Of a stretch of 64,000 nucleotides of DNA, positions 33,936 through 42,761 are shown one piece after another. Below the pieces are notes generated by a model that was not told the DNA's origin, ran no database searches, and worked only from the letters and a program-made list of their open reading frames with translations. Every line of letters starts with the position of its first letter. The first letter of the stretch is position 1. Source of the DNA: Phytomonospora endophytica (GTDB lineage: Bacteria > Actinomycetota > Actinomycetes > Mycobacteriales > Micromonosporaceae); assembly GCF_014202425.1 (NCBI RefSeq), contig NZ_JACHGT010000004.1:76307-140306 (forward strand), written 5' to 3'. Both the position numbers and the translations under genes were made by a program.

Positions 33936-36653
33936 ATGCGCATGGTGGGGCGCGAGGAGACGCTGCGGGAGGCGGCGGGCGCGCTGACGGCCCATCGCAG
34001 CGTCCTGCTGCACGGGCCACCCGGGATCGGCAAGTCCACACTCGCCGACGCCCTCGCCGACCGCGCGCGTGCCGACGGCGTCCACGTCCTGCGGGCCGCG
34101 CCCGCCGCCGTCGAGAGCGACCTGCCCTACCTCGTCCTCATCGACCTCTTCGCCGAGAGCGTCGCCGCCGCCCGCGCCCTGCCCACCCACCTGCGCGAAG
34201 CCCTCGACGTCGCGCTCCTGCGCACCCGCGGGGCCGGCGCCGGACCCGACGAACTGACCGTCCGCATCGCCGTCCTCGAACACCTCCGCCGTCTCGCCGC
34301 CGAGAACCCCGTCCTGCTCGTCATCGACGACGCCCAATGGGTCGACGGCGCCAGCGCCGACGTCCTCGCCTTCGCCGCCCGCCGCATCGGCGGCCTGCCC
34401 GTGTCGATCCTGGTCACCGAACGCGTCGAGGACGCCGAACCCACCGCCCGCGCGCTGTGCCACGACCCCCTCGCCATCGCCCTCGAACCACTCGACCGGA
34501 CCGCCATCACCGAACTCCTCAGCGCCGAGACGGCCGCCCACACCGCCCAGCGCGTCTACGCGGCCAGCGGCGGCAACCCCATGTACGCCATCGAACTCGC
34601 CCGCGCTCTCGGCCGCGGACCGGCACCCGCCGAACACGAACCCCTGCCCGTCCCCGACCGCCTCCGCGACCTCCTCGCCAGGCGCCTCGACGGCCTCGGC
34701 GACGACACCCGCCGCGCCCTCGTCTACGCCGCCCTCGTCTCCCGGCCCACCCTCGGCCTGCTCATCCGCGCCGAAGCCCTGCCCGCCGACGGCCTCCACG
34801 CCGCCGAGACCGCCCGCATCATCACCGCCACCGACGACGGCGACATCGCCTTCCTCCACCCGCTGCTGCGCGAACTCGTCACCAGCGACGCCGGCTGCGC
34901 CTCCCGCCGCGCCGCCCACGCCGAACTGGCCGCCGTCGTCGACGACCCCGTCGAACGCGCCCGCCACCGCGCCCTCGGCAACCCCGCCGCCGACGCCGAC
35001 ATCGCCGCCCTCGCCGAGACCGCCGCCACCGAGGCCGCCGGCCGGGGCGCGCCCGGCACCGCCGTCGGTCTCGCCCGCCTCTCCGCCCGCCGGACCCCGC
35101 CCGAGAACACCGCCGCCATCGCCGCCCGGCTCCTCACCGCCGCCGGATACGCCCAGGACGCCGGCCGCGTTCCCGAGGCCCGCGAACTCGCCGAGGCCGC
35201 GCTCGCCGCCGGGGGAGCGCCGGTCACGCGCGTGCGGGCGCGGCTGCTCGTCGTCGACCTCGCCTGGCACGAGCTCGGCGAGGCCTCCGGGCAGCTCGCC
35301 CGGGCCGCGACCGAGGCCGGCGCGGACACCGCGCTCCAGGCGCGCGTCGGCCTCTACGAGGCTTCGCTCGCCTACTTCGAACGCCGCAACACCGACGCCG
35401 CCCGCCACGCCCACCGCGCCGAAGGACTCGCCCGCGAGGCCGGGGAGAAGGCCCTGCTCGTCGAGGCCCTCGGCGTCCGCGCGACCATCGCCGCGCCCGA
35501 CGCTCCCGACGGCGAGACCGCCGACGCGCTCCACGAGGCCGCTTACCGCATGGCCCAAGGACTTCCCGTCACCACCGCCGCCATCGACGCCCGCCAGATG
35601 TGGGCCATGACCGCGCTGTTCCGCGGCGACCTCGCCACCGCCCGCGACGAGATTGCCCGCCTCGAACACGACGTCCGCTCGCGCGGCCTCATCGCCGACC
35701 TCATGGGCGTCCTCATCTCCACCACCTCGGTCAACGTGCGCGCCGGCGACGGCGCCGCCGCTCTCCGAGCCGGAGACGAATGCGAGCGCCTGTTCCTCGA
35801 CGCCGCGCCCACCCCCTGCGTCGGCCTCGTCGTCGGCGCCAGCGCCGAATGGTGCGCCGGGACGCCGCGGCGGGCGGTCGAACGGGCCGCGAACGCCGTC
35901 GCCGTCTGCGAACGCCTCGGTGACGACGAATGGCTCGAACCGGCGCTGGCGATCCACGGACAGGCGCTGTTGATGACCGGCGACGCGGCCGCCGCCGTCG
36001 CGGCCTTCGACCGCGCCGCCGAGCTCGAAGAGGCCGGCGCCGCGAGGGATCCGGCGATCATCCCCTGGCACGCCGACCACATCGAGGCGCTCGTCGCCAC
36101 CGGGGATCTCGACGCCGCCGCCGAGCGGCTCGACGACCTCGCCGAACGCGTGGAACTGTTCGGGCGACCCGTCATCGCCGTCCAGGTCGAGCGCGTCCGC
36201 GCCCTGCTCACCGCGGCCCGAGGCGACGGCGTCGAGGCCATGAACACACTGCGCGCGGCCATCGAGACGCACGGCCCGCGCGCCTACCCACTCGAAGCCG
36301 CCCGCGCCGAACTGACCCTCGGGCGCATCGCCCGCCGCGCCCGCCGCCGCTCCGTCGCCCGCGCCGCCTTCGCCACCGCCGTCACGGCCTTCGCCGCCGT
36401 CGGAGCCGACGCCCACCTCGCCATCGCCCGCGACGAACTCGACAGACTGGATCACCAGCGCGCCGACGGCGGCGACGGCCTCGCCGAGGCCGACCGCAGG
36501 CTCGTGGCGATGGTCCGCGCCGGGGCCACCAACCGCGAGATCGGGGCCGCGCTGTTCCTGTCGGTGAAGGCGGTCGAGGCGCGGCTGTCGCGGCTGTACC
36601 GGAGGTTCGGGGTGCGGAACCGGGCCGAACTGCTGCACAAGCTGGCGGAGTGA
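33936..36653 (+). CDS. LuxR-family regulator with ATPase domain (LAL type)
   Basis: A 905-residue regulator: Walker A GPPGIGKST near residues 27-35, VIDDAQWVDG as Walker B near residue 130, a long helical TPR-like middle, and a C-terminal LuxR helix-turn-helix (LVAMVRAGATNREIGAALFL, then VEARLSRLYRRFGVRNRAEL). The usual LTxRE opening of the DNA-binding domain is replaced by EADRRLVAM, a small departure. ATG at 33936 begins MRMVGREE, the normal LAL start. It overlaps the next small gene by GTGA, so that gene is probably its partner in expression. Confidence 0.86.
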   Translation: MRMVGREETLREAAGALTAHRSVLLHGPPGIGKSTLADALADRARADGVHVLRAAPAAVESDLPYLVLIDLFAESVAAARALPTHLREALDVALLRTRGAGAGPDELTVRIAVLEHLRRLAAENPVLLVIDDAQWVDGASADVLAFAARRIGGLPVSILVTERVEDAEPTARALCHDPLAIALEPLDRTAITELLSAETAAHTAQRVYAASGGNPMYAIELARALGRGPAPAEHEPLPVPDRLRDLLARRLDGLGDDTRRALVYAALVSRPTLGLLIRAEALPADGLHAAETARIITATDDGDIAFLHPLLRELVTSDAGCASRRAAHAELAAVVDDPVERARHRALGNPAADADIAALAETAATEAAGRGAPGTAVGLARLSARRTPPENTAAIAARLLTAAGYAQDAGRVPEARELAEAALAAGGAPVTRVRARLLVVDLAWHELGEASGQLARAATEAGADTALQARVGLYEASLAYFERRNTDAARHAHRAEGLAREAGEKALLVEALGVRATIAAPDAPDGETADALHEAAYRMAQGLPVTTAAIDARQMWAMTALFRGDLATARDEIARLEHDVRSRGLIADLMGVLISTTSVNVRAGDGAAALRAGDECERLFLDAAPTPCVGLVVGASAEWCAGTPRRAVERAANAVAVCERLGDDEWLEPALAIHGQALLMTGDAAAAVAAFDRAAELEEAGAARDPAIIPWHADHIEALVATGDLDAAAERLDDLAERVELFGRPVIAVQVERVRALLTAARGDGVEAMNTLRAAIETHGPRAYPLEAARAELTLGRIARRARRRSVARAAFATAVTAFAAVGADAHLAIARDELDRLDHQRADGGDGLAEADRRLVAMVRAGATNREIGAALFLSVKAVEARLSRLYRRFGVRNRAELLHKLAE

Positions 36654-37189
36654 AGGGCTTCGTGTCGGCGGGCTTCCTTGTGGTGCGGCGGTTCCAGCGT
36701 GCCGCGCACATGGACGCGGCTCTGCTGCCGGCGGAGATCACGACGATGAGCGAGTGCCTGGCCGACGCCGTGCCCGTACCGGGCCACTGGGCGCGGGATC
36801 CGTGGTTCGCCGACGGGGTGGCGGCCAGTGCGGCGGTTCGCGACGGCCATGAGCTGATCGAGGCCGCCGCCCCCGCCGACCTCGTGTCCGACCTGCGCGG
36901 TGAGATGGGGGAGTGGACGGGCGCCACCGCCTTTCTGAGCGACGCCGGACCGCCTTCCCTTGCGCCACTGGGCTTCGAGCTCGTCGGCTTCGACGGCGGC
37001 ACCTGGCACAGCCGGCTCTGCCTCGACGGGCTCACCGGTGACGTCGACGACGCGACCGGCGTGCGCTCGGGCCGTCACGGACTCATCGCCGACGAGGCCG
37101 ACGCGAGGCGCGCGGCGGCGTGGCTGACGGCGTCGGGGCTCGGCGACCCGAAGGTCCTGCGCTGGTACCCGGTCCGGCTCGGTTCCTAG
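36650..37189 (+). CDS. Hypothetical protein coupled to the LAL regulator
   Basis: A 179-residue soluble protein, GTG start within the LAL stop. Conserved-looking segments are PAEITTMSECLADAVPVPGHW, SLAPLGFELVGFDGGTWHSRLC and VLRWYPVRL. Histidine, tryptophan and cysteine residues are spread evenly; no signal or membrane helix. No family recognised. An internal ATG at 36711 (encoding MDAALLPAE) could be the true start and would give a 159-residue protein. A terminator follows about 100 bp later. Confidence 0.6.
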   Translation: MKGFVSAGFLVVRRFQRAAHMDAALLPAEITTMSECLADAVPVPGHWARDPWFADGVAASAAVRDGHELIEAAAPADLVSDLRGEMGEWTGATAFLSDAGPPSLAPLGFELVGFDGGTWHSRLCLDGLTGDVDDATGVRSGRHGLIADEADARRAAAWLTASGLGDPKVLRWYPVRLGS

Positions 37190-37290
37190 ATCCCGCCGCC
37201 CCCAACGGAACCGCCGCCCGCCTTCTCGCGTCCCACCCGAACCCGCCGCCTCCCGCGCCCCCTTGCCCACCCCCACGCCTGTCGATCAAG

Positions 37291-37323
37291 CCTCCGCCGG
37301 CCTTCGGTTTCGGTGGAGGTTTT
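37291..37323 (+). terminator. Rho-independent-like terminator
   Basis: Stem CCTCCGCC (37291-37298) with GGTGGAGG (37312-37319), one G-T pair, a 13-nt loop, then TTTT. It would end the LAL-hypothetical transcript. The remaining spacer to 37453 must hold the protease promoter. Confidence 0.65.
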
Positions 37324-37453
37324 CCCTTGCGCCCACCCTTGCGAGGCCTTCCAGGTCGTGACCTTCCGCCGTCGGCATGGAACAACAGGACAGCGGAAGG
37401 TACGCCGAACGGCGGATGTGCCGTAGGCGAACTCATGACAGCAGGGAGACGAC

Positions 37454-39082
37454 ATGGCAGGGCTTTCTCGGCCCCTCACTCGCACGGCCATCGCGGTCGC
37501 GCTCACCGGTCTTTTAAGCGCGGGCGTCTTCGCGACGACCCAGGCGTCGGCCGATCCCGTTTCCGGCGAGGGGATCAGGGTCGCCGTCGACACCGCCGGC
37601 GAACTCACCGGCCTGTCGGCGCCGGCCGGTCACACGCTTCGCGACGGTGGCTCCGGCAATGCCACCGAGCAGGCGACCGACCACGTGTCCGCCTTCGCCG
37701 GCAGGTTCGGCGTCGACCCGAAGCTCCTCGTCGCGCGGCCCGCGACGGCGATCCCGGGCGGCACGGTCGTGCGTTTCGACCAGACCGTCGACGCCGTACC
37801 GGTCCTCGGCGGCCAGCTCGTCACGGTCCTCGACGACACCGGCGCACTGACCTCGATCCACGGCAACCTCAGCTCCAACCTCGGCCTCGACGCCACCCCC
37901 GGCAGGAAGAAGCCGGACGCGCTGCGCGGCAAGGCCCTCAAGGAGTTCGCCGACGAGGCCGACGTCGCGGTCAAGGACCTGACCGCCGGCAAGCCGAGCC
38001 TGGCCTGGTTCGACCCCGCCATCTGGGCGGGCGCACCGTCCACAGGGGACCTGACGCTGGTCTGGTCGGTTACGGTCGAACCCCACGGCCTCATCGGCTT
38101 CGGCGGCGAGGTCCTCTACGACGCCACGACCGGCGCCGAGGTGCTGCGCATGTCGCACAAGCACGAGGCGGCCAGCCGCGTCGTGTGCGACGTCAACAGC
38201 GGCAGCGTCTCGACCAGCAAGGTCTGCGTGTCGAAGAACGCCACCCGCAAGGAGGGCCAGGCCCCGACCGGCAACGCCGACGTCGACGACGCCTACGACA
38301 TGTTCGGCGCCACGTCCGACTACTACGCCGACGCGTTCGGCTACGACCTGACGGCCGGCATCGGCTCGAAGGCGACCGGCGACAACGTCAAGCGCCTGCG
38401 CGCCATCGTCCGCGCCTGCGTCCCGGGCTACGGATGCCCGATGGAGAACGCGTTCTGGAACGGCAAGGGCATGACCTTCGGCACCGGCTTCGCCTCCGCC
38501 GACGACGTCATCGCCCACGAGCTCACCCACGGCGTCACCGAGTTCACCTCCGGCCTGGAGTACTCCAGCCAGAGCGGCGCCATCAACGAGTCCCTTTCGG
38601 ACATCTTCGGCGAGTACAGCGACCTCGTCAACGGCGTCGGCAACGACGGCGCGGGCGTCCGCTGGGACCTCGGCGAGGACCTCCCGGCCTCGATCGGTGC
38701 GATCCGCGACATGGCCGACCCGGGCCGCTTCGGCGACCCCGACCGCGTCGGCAGCGCCAACTGGTACACCGGCACCAGCAACAGCGCCTACGTGCACATC
38801 AACTCCGGCGTGGGCAACAAGGCCGCGTTCCTGATGGTCGACGGTGGTTCCTTCAACGGACGGACCATCACCGGTCTCGGGCTGGACAAGGCCGAGCAGA
38901 TCTGGTGGCGCGTCCAGCACACGCTCACCTCCTCGGCGACCTACGGCGAACTCAACACCGTGCTGCCGCAGGCCTGCAACGCGCTCGCCTCGGCGGGCAC
39001 CGCCGGTATCACGGCCGCCGACTGCGCCCAGGTGGACACGATCGTCCAGGCGACCGAGATGAACAAGACGCCGGCCGGCTGA
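37454..39082 (+). CDS. Secreted M4-family (thermolysin-like) metallopeptidase
   Basis: A 542-residue preproenzyme. Signal peptide residues 1-33 (cut after ATTQASA), an FTP/PepSY-type propeptide to about residue 235 (VVRFDQTVDAVPVLGGQL is characteristic), then the catalytic domain. Zinc ligands are His355 and His359 in HELTH and Glu379 in GAINESLSD, the exact thermolysin spacing. The C-terminal domain has the substrate histidine region YVHINSGVGNKAAFLM. It digests extracellular protein. Ribosome-binding site AGGGAG precedes the ATG. It is flanked by terminators, so it is transcribed alone. Confidence 0.93.
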   Translation: MAGLSRPLTRTAIAVALTGLLSAGVFATTQASADPVSGEGIRVAVDTAGELTGLSAPAGHTLRDGGSGNATEQATDHVSAFAGRFGVDPKLLVARPATAIPGGTVVRFDQTVDAVPVLGGQLVTVLDDTGALTSIHGNLSSNLGLDATPGRKKPDALRGKALKEFADEADVAVKDLTAGKPSLAWFDPAIWAGAPSTGDLTLVWSVTVEPHGLIGFGGEVLYDATTGAEVLRMSHKHEAASRVVCDVNSGSVSTSKVCVSKNATRKEGQAPTGNADVDDAYDMFGATSDYYADAFGYDLTAGIGSKATGDNVKRLRAIVRACVPGYGCPMENAFWNGKGMTFGTGFASADDVIAHELTHGVTEFTSGLEYSSQSGAINESLSDIFGEYSDLVNGVGNDGAGVRWDLGEDLPASIGAIRDMADPGRFGDPDRVGSANWYTGTSNSAYVHINSGVGNKAAFLMVDGGSFNGRTITGLGLDKAEQIWWRVQHTLTSSATYGELNTVLPQACNALASAGTAGITAADCAQVDTIVQATEMNKTPAG

Positions 39083-39087
39083 TTCCC

Positions 39088-39264
39088 CCTCGGACGGGGC
39101 GTTCCCGCCGGGCCGCGGCACCGGCCCGGCGGGAACGGATGGCGACATCCGTCCGAGGAGGGGGACCCTGTGGCGAGTAGGGAGTCCACGGGGTCCCCGT
39201 CCGTCCCACGTGGGCGGCTCGGGGGTGGAAGGGCGGGGGCGGCACCGGACTCGGTGCCGCCCCC
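39088..39264. terminator. Cluster of nested and tandem hairpins between convergent genes
   Basis: Four dyads in 180 bp. Outer stem CCTCGGACGG (39088-39097) with CCGTCCGAGG (39149-39158) encloses a 14-bp stem GTTCCCGCCGGGCC (39101-39114) with its complement at 39123-39136. Next GGGGACCC (39161-39168) pairs with GGGTCCCC (39191-39198). CCCACGTGGG is at 39205-39214. Last a 13-bp stem GGGGGCGGCACCG (39235-39247) pairs with 39252-39264, loop GACT. They serve as terminators for the protease and the convergent CBM2 protein gene. Confidence 0.8.
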
Positions 39265-39273
39265 GCGCCCGTC

Positions 39274-41640
39274 CTAACCCCCGCAGGGCTTCCCGTTGAC
39301 CGTGCATCCCGACGGCGGTCCCGTTCCCTTGGCGTTGAAGCCGAAGGTCTTGGTGGCGCCGGGTTTGAGGTTTCCGTTGCTCGCCACGTTCACGAAGGTC
39401 TGCAGCGTTCCGTTCGCCGTGTGCGTCGCGTTCCAGGCCTTGCTCACGGTCGTGCCGGCCGGGAGCGCGAAGACGACCGTCCACTTCGGAACGACCGCGG
39501 CGCAGCCGTTGGTCACCGACACGTCTCCGCTGTAGCCGCCGGTCCAGGTCTTCGTCCGGGTGAAGGTCGCGGTCAGGCAGGCCGACGGATCCGGTGTCGG
39601 CGTCGGACTTGAGCTCGGGGGAGTCGACGACGGCGACGCCGACGTCGTCCCCGTCGGGCCCGGCGGGCCGGTCGGTGACGGTCCGGTGTCGGTGGAGCGG
39701 AGGAACAGTGAGGGCGCGGCGTCGGTCAGCTCGGCGTGGACGCCGTGCCCGCCGGTGTAGTCACCTCGCTCGCGGCCGGCCCAGTCGGGGATCGGCGTCC
39801 CGCCGGCGTCGAGGTGCCGCCACGCCGAACCGTCCCAGCCGAACTGGTAGACGCGCTGTTCGTCGTCGTAGTAGGCGATCCAGGCACCGTTCGGCGCGGT
39901 CTGCTTCGTCATCGCGTTGTTGTGGAAGACGTTGCGTGGCCCGGAGGCGCCCGACCACTTCACCGCCTTCCGCCCGGCGCCCCACCAGATCGGGAACCAG
40001 GTCGAGTCGTCGGTCCCGCCACCGCCTTCCTCGCCGCAGTTGACGGTGCAGCTCCCCGAACGGTGGTCGTAGGGCACGGTCACGGTGTTGAGTTCGAACA
40101 GGTTGTGCCGTTCCCATCCGCCGTGCAGGTTCAGGTCGGAGTCGAAGTCGTTGCCGATCACGACGTTGCCCGAGGCCGACCACTGGAACGTGAAGTGCCG
40201 CAGCCCGCGCGTGGTGTTCCCCGCGTAGATCGAGTCCCACACACGGGATCCGCGCAGGTAGCCGTTGCCGCCCTTGCCCTTGTTCCACGAGCCGTTGAGC
40301 GTGTTCCCGACGATCTGCAGGCGGTAGGCCTCCTCCGTCACGATCGGGTGCGACCCGGTCATCTCGGCGCGCACCCCGCGCACCCAGCTGTCGGCCGCCC
40401 ACTTGAACACGATCCCGTGCATCTCCCGCGCGGGCGCCATGTTCCCGTAGTTGTGCGCGGCACCGGCCGGATCGAGGCCGTCGATCGCCTGCGTGAAGGC
40501 GAGATCCTCGATGCCGACCCCGACGACGGGGTCCACCAGCGGGGCGGCCTTGGAGTCGTAGACCTTCCCGTCGATCGGCGCCGAACCATCCGATGTGGAC
40601 GTCACCGGCAGGTCGAACTCCAGGGGCTTGTCGACGGTGATGGTGCGGGCACTCGTGTCGACGGCGGCGATCGTGAAGATCTGCTGTCGCATGTGGATGT
40701 TCTGAAGCGCGTGCTCGGTGGGCGTCGCCTTCATCCGCTCGTAGAACTCAAGGCTGTTGGCGCCACGGACGTTGACCAGCCCACCCGGCCGGAAGCCACC
40801 CATGTCGGCGTTCGACGCCAGGTGCACGACGGTGTCCCCGGTGCGGGCGGCGAACCCGGTGTCACCGGGCTTGTCGCGGAGCTTGCTCCCCGACTTCCAG
40901 TGCACGTTCACCGTGCCCTCGAACAGATCCTTGCGATTGGCCGGTGCGCCGGCGTGGTCGGAGGCGTACGAGCTGTGGACCGCGCGCGACTGGACGCGGA
41001 ACAGACCCCGGCCCGGCCACAGCCATCCGCCGGTGCCCTGGCCCCAGGTCATGCCGTCCTCGTCCCAGTCCGAGCCGTCCTCGGTGAGTGCGTCGTAGAC
41101 GGTGTTCGCGTCGGGCCGGTAGGTGATGAGCGTGCCCGATCCGGGTGCCGACCCGGCGCCGCGGATGATCGTGTAGTCGGCGTCGACGCCGAGCTGCCGC
41201 GACACGTCGAGGTTCCCCGCCGGAAGCGTGATGAGGCTGAGCCGGTCGTGGCTCGCCGAGGCCGAGCAGGTGTCGCGGATCGCGTCGATCGCGGCCTGGA
41301 TCCCGGCGGTGTCGTCGGCGCCGTCGCCGGGCCGGACGTCGTAGTCGGCGGCGAGTTCGGCCGCGTCGATCCGGCAGGCCTGGTCGGGGTTTACCTGCTG
41401 CGGTCCGGGCAGGACGCCGTCGCCCCGGTATCCGGCCTTCGACCAGTCGTACAGCCCGTCGACGGGCGCCCGCCGGTTGGCCGCCGACAGGTCGAGACCG
41501 CCCGCCGCCGCACCCGGTGACGCCGCCGGATCGGGCGAGGCCGAGATCGCGATGACGATCGCTCCGGCCGTGACGGCGGCGGTGACCGCCGCGGCGGAGA
41601 CGACGGTGAGCCGTAGTCGTGGACGTAACTGTTGCTGCAT
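39274..41640 (-). CDS. Secreted beta-helix (pectate-lyase-like) protein with C-terminal CBM2
   Basis: A 788-residue exported protein. Hydrophobic signal or anchor at residues 11-33, then a long right-handed beta-helix region: GADDTAGIQAAIDAIRD is the Pectate_lyase_3 opening, followed by repeated short strands with Asn ladders (IVGNTLNGSWNKG, VIGNDFDSDLNLHGG, NVFHNNAMTKQ). A Pro/Thr/Ser linker leads to a family 2 carbohydrate-binding module over the last 100 or so residues (CLTATFTRTKTWTGGY, TVVFALPAGTTVSKAWNA). CBM2 binds cellulose or xylan; the catalytic target is likely a uronate-containing or related polysaccharide. ATG 41640 has GGGAGG upstream. It is divergent from uronate dehydrogenase. 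Confidence 0.85.
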   Translation of the reverse strand: MQQQLRPRLRLTVVSAAAVTAAVTAGAIVIAISASPDPAASPGAAAGGLDLSAANRRAPVDGLYDWSKAGYRGDGVLPGPQQVNPDQACRIDAAELAADYDVRPGDGADDTAGIQAAIDAIRDTCSASASHDRLSLITLPAGNLDVSRQLGVDADYTIIRGAGSAPGSGTLITYRPDANTVYDALTEDGSDWDEDGMTWGQGTGGWLWPGRGLFRVQSRAVHSSYASDHAGAPANRKDLFEGTVNVHWKSGSKLRDKPGDTGFAARTGDTVVHLASNADMGGFRPGGLVNVRGANSLEFYERMKATPTEHALQNIHMRQQIFTIAAVDTSARTITVDKPLEFDLPVTSTSDGSAPIDGKVYDSKAAPLVDPVVGVGIEDLAFTQAIDGLDPAGAAHNYGNMAPAREMHGIVFKWAADSWVRGVRAEMTGSHPIVTEEAYRLQIVGNTLNGSWNKGKGGNGYLRGSRVWDSIYAGNTTRGLRHFTFQWSASGNVVIGNDFDSDLNLHGGWERHNLFELNTVTVPYDHRSGSCTVNCGEEGGGGTDDSTWFPIWWGAGRKAVKWSGASGPRNVFHNNAMTKQTAPNGAWIAYYDDEQRVYQFGWDGSAWRHLDAGGTPIPDWAGRERGDYTGGHGVHAELTDAAPSLFLRSTDTGPSPTGPPGPTGTTSASPSSTPPSSSPTPTPDPSACLTATFTRTKTWTGGYSGDVSVTNGCAAVVPKWTVVFALPAGTTVSKAWNATHTANGTLQTFVNVASNGNLKPGATKTFGFNAKGTGPPSGCTVNGKPCGG

Positions 41641-41776
41641 GGCTGCCTCCCAAGCGTGGTCCCGGGGGCCTCGCCGGCACGCCACGGTGACCGTGAGCGT
41701 CACGTTAGGAGATGTCGTCCAGCGTGTCAACTATAGATCTCATATTTGGCTCGTGTCTACATATCTGGATGCATCG

Positions 41777-41790
41777 TTCGAGTATGTGAA
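41777..41790. promoter_or_regulatory. Imperfect copy of the IclR-type palindrome
   Basis: TTCGAGTATGTGAA agrees with 11 of 14 positions of TTCACATATGTGAA, the perfect palindrome upstream of the sugar importer. It lies in the AT-richer spacer between the divergent beta-helix and uronate dehydrogenase genes, so one regulator may control both ends of the region. Confidence 0.45.
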
Positions 41791-41890
41791 CGCGATCCGG
41801 ATGCTAGGTAGGAGTCCACGACTGCGGTACCTTGAGTCCCGCTGAACCCAGGCTCGCATGAGCGCGCAACCCGACCCCGGGAGTCGATCC

Positions 41891-42709
41891 ATGGCAGACG
41901 GACGCATTGTCATCACCGGCGCCTCAGGGAAGGTGGGCAGGCTGCTTCGCCCGCGGATCGGCCGCGAGGGCCGCGAGATCCGCCTGCTCGACCTCGTCGA
42001 ACCCTCCCCGCCGCCCGGTGAGGGCGAGGTCTTCCTGCGGCGTTCGGTCACCGATCTCGACGGTCTCACCAAGGACTTCGACGGCGCCGACGCCGTCGTC
42101 CACCTCGGCGGCCAGAGTCGTGAGGCGAGCGCCGAGGACGTCATCGACCGCAACGTCCACGGCACCTACCGTGTGCTGGAGGCGGCCCGCCGCGCCGGTG
42201 TCGGCCGGGTGATCCTGGCGTCGTCCAATCACGCGGTCGGCTTCCACGACCGTGCCGACATCCCGCCCGGTGGGCTCCCCGCCGACGCCCCGGCCAGGCC
42301 CGACACCCTGTACGGGTGGTCGAAGGTCGCGGTCGAGTCGGCGGGCCGGCTGTTCGCCGACCGCTTCGGCATGAGCGTGATCGTCCTGCGGATCGGCGTG
42401 TGGTTCCCGAAGCCGCCCGACGTGCGCGGACTGTCGCTGTGGATGTCGCCCGACGACGGCGGCCGCCTCATCGAGGCCTGTCTGTCCACATCGGAGCCCG
42501 GGTATCGGATCGTGTGGGGCGTCAGTCGCAACACGCGCGGCTGGTACTCGCTGAAGGAAGGCGAGGCCATCGGCTACGACCCGCGGGACGACTCCGAGGC
42601 CCACGCCGGGGAACTGCTCGCGAAGTACGGGCCGCTCGACGAGAGCGATCCGGAACTCAAGCGCGTCGGCGGCGGGTGGTGCTCGATCCCGCTGGGAGAG
42701 CCGAACTAG
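41891..42709 (+). CDS. udh: Uronate dehydrogenase
   Basis: A 272-residue NAD-dependent epimerase-fold enzyme. Motifs: VITGASGKVGRLL (NAD site), VVHLGGQSRE, ILASSNHAVGFH, and Tyr141-x-x-x-Lys145 in ARPDTLYGWSKVAVE. The segments RIGVWFPKPPD, SLWMSPDDGGRLIEA and VWGVSRNTRGWYS closely follow the Agrobacterium uronate dehydrogenase pattern as I remember it. It oxidises D-glucuronate or D-galacturonate to the aldaro-lactone. ATG 41891 is preferred over ATG 41858 because GGGAG sits seven bases before it. It is the first step of the pathway completed by the dehydratases at 47777 and 48724. Confidence 0.83.
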   Translation: MADGRIVITGASGKVGRLLRPRIGREGREIRLLDLVEPSPPPGEGEVFLRRSVTDLDGLTKDFDGADAVVHLGGQSREASAEDVIDRNVHGTYRVLEAARRAGVGRVILASSNHAVGFHDRADIPPGGLPADAPARPDTLYGWSKVAVESAGRLFADRFGMSVIVLRIGVWFPKPPDVRGLSLWMSPDDGGRLIEACLSTSEPGYRIVWGVSRNTRGWYSLKEGEAIGYDPRDDSEAHAGELLAKYGPLDESDPELKRVGGGWCSIPLGEPN

Positions 42710-42761
42710 GAGCGGTCGTCACCGCCGCCGGGTTCCATGCCGACGTCGTGAGCCCCTTGCG

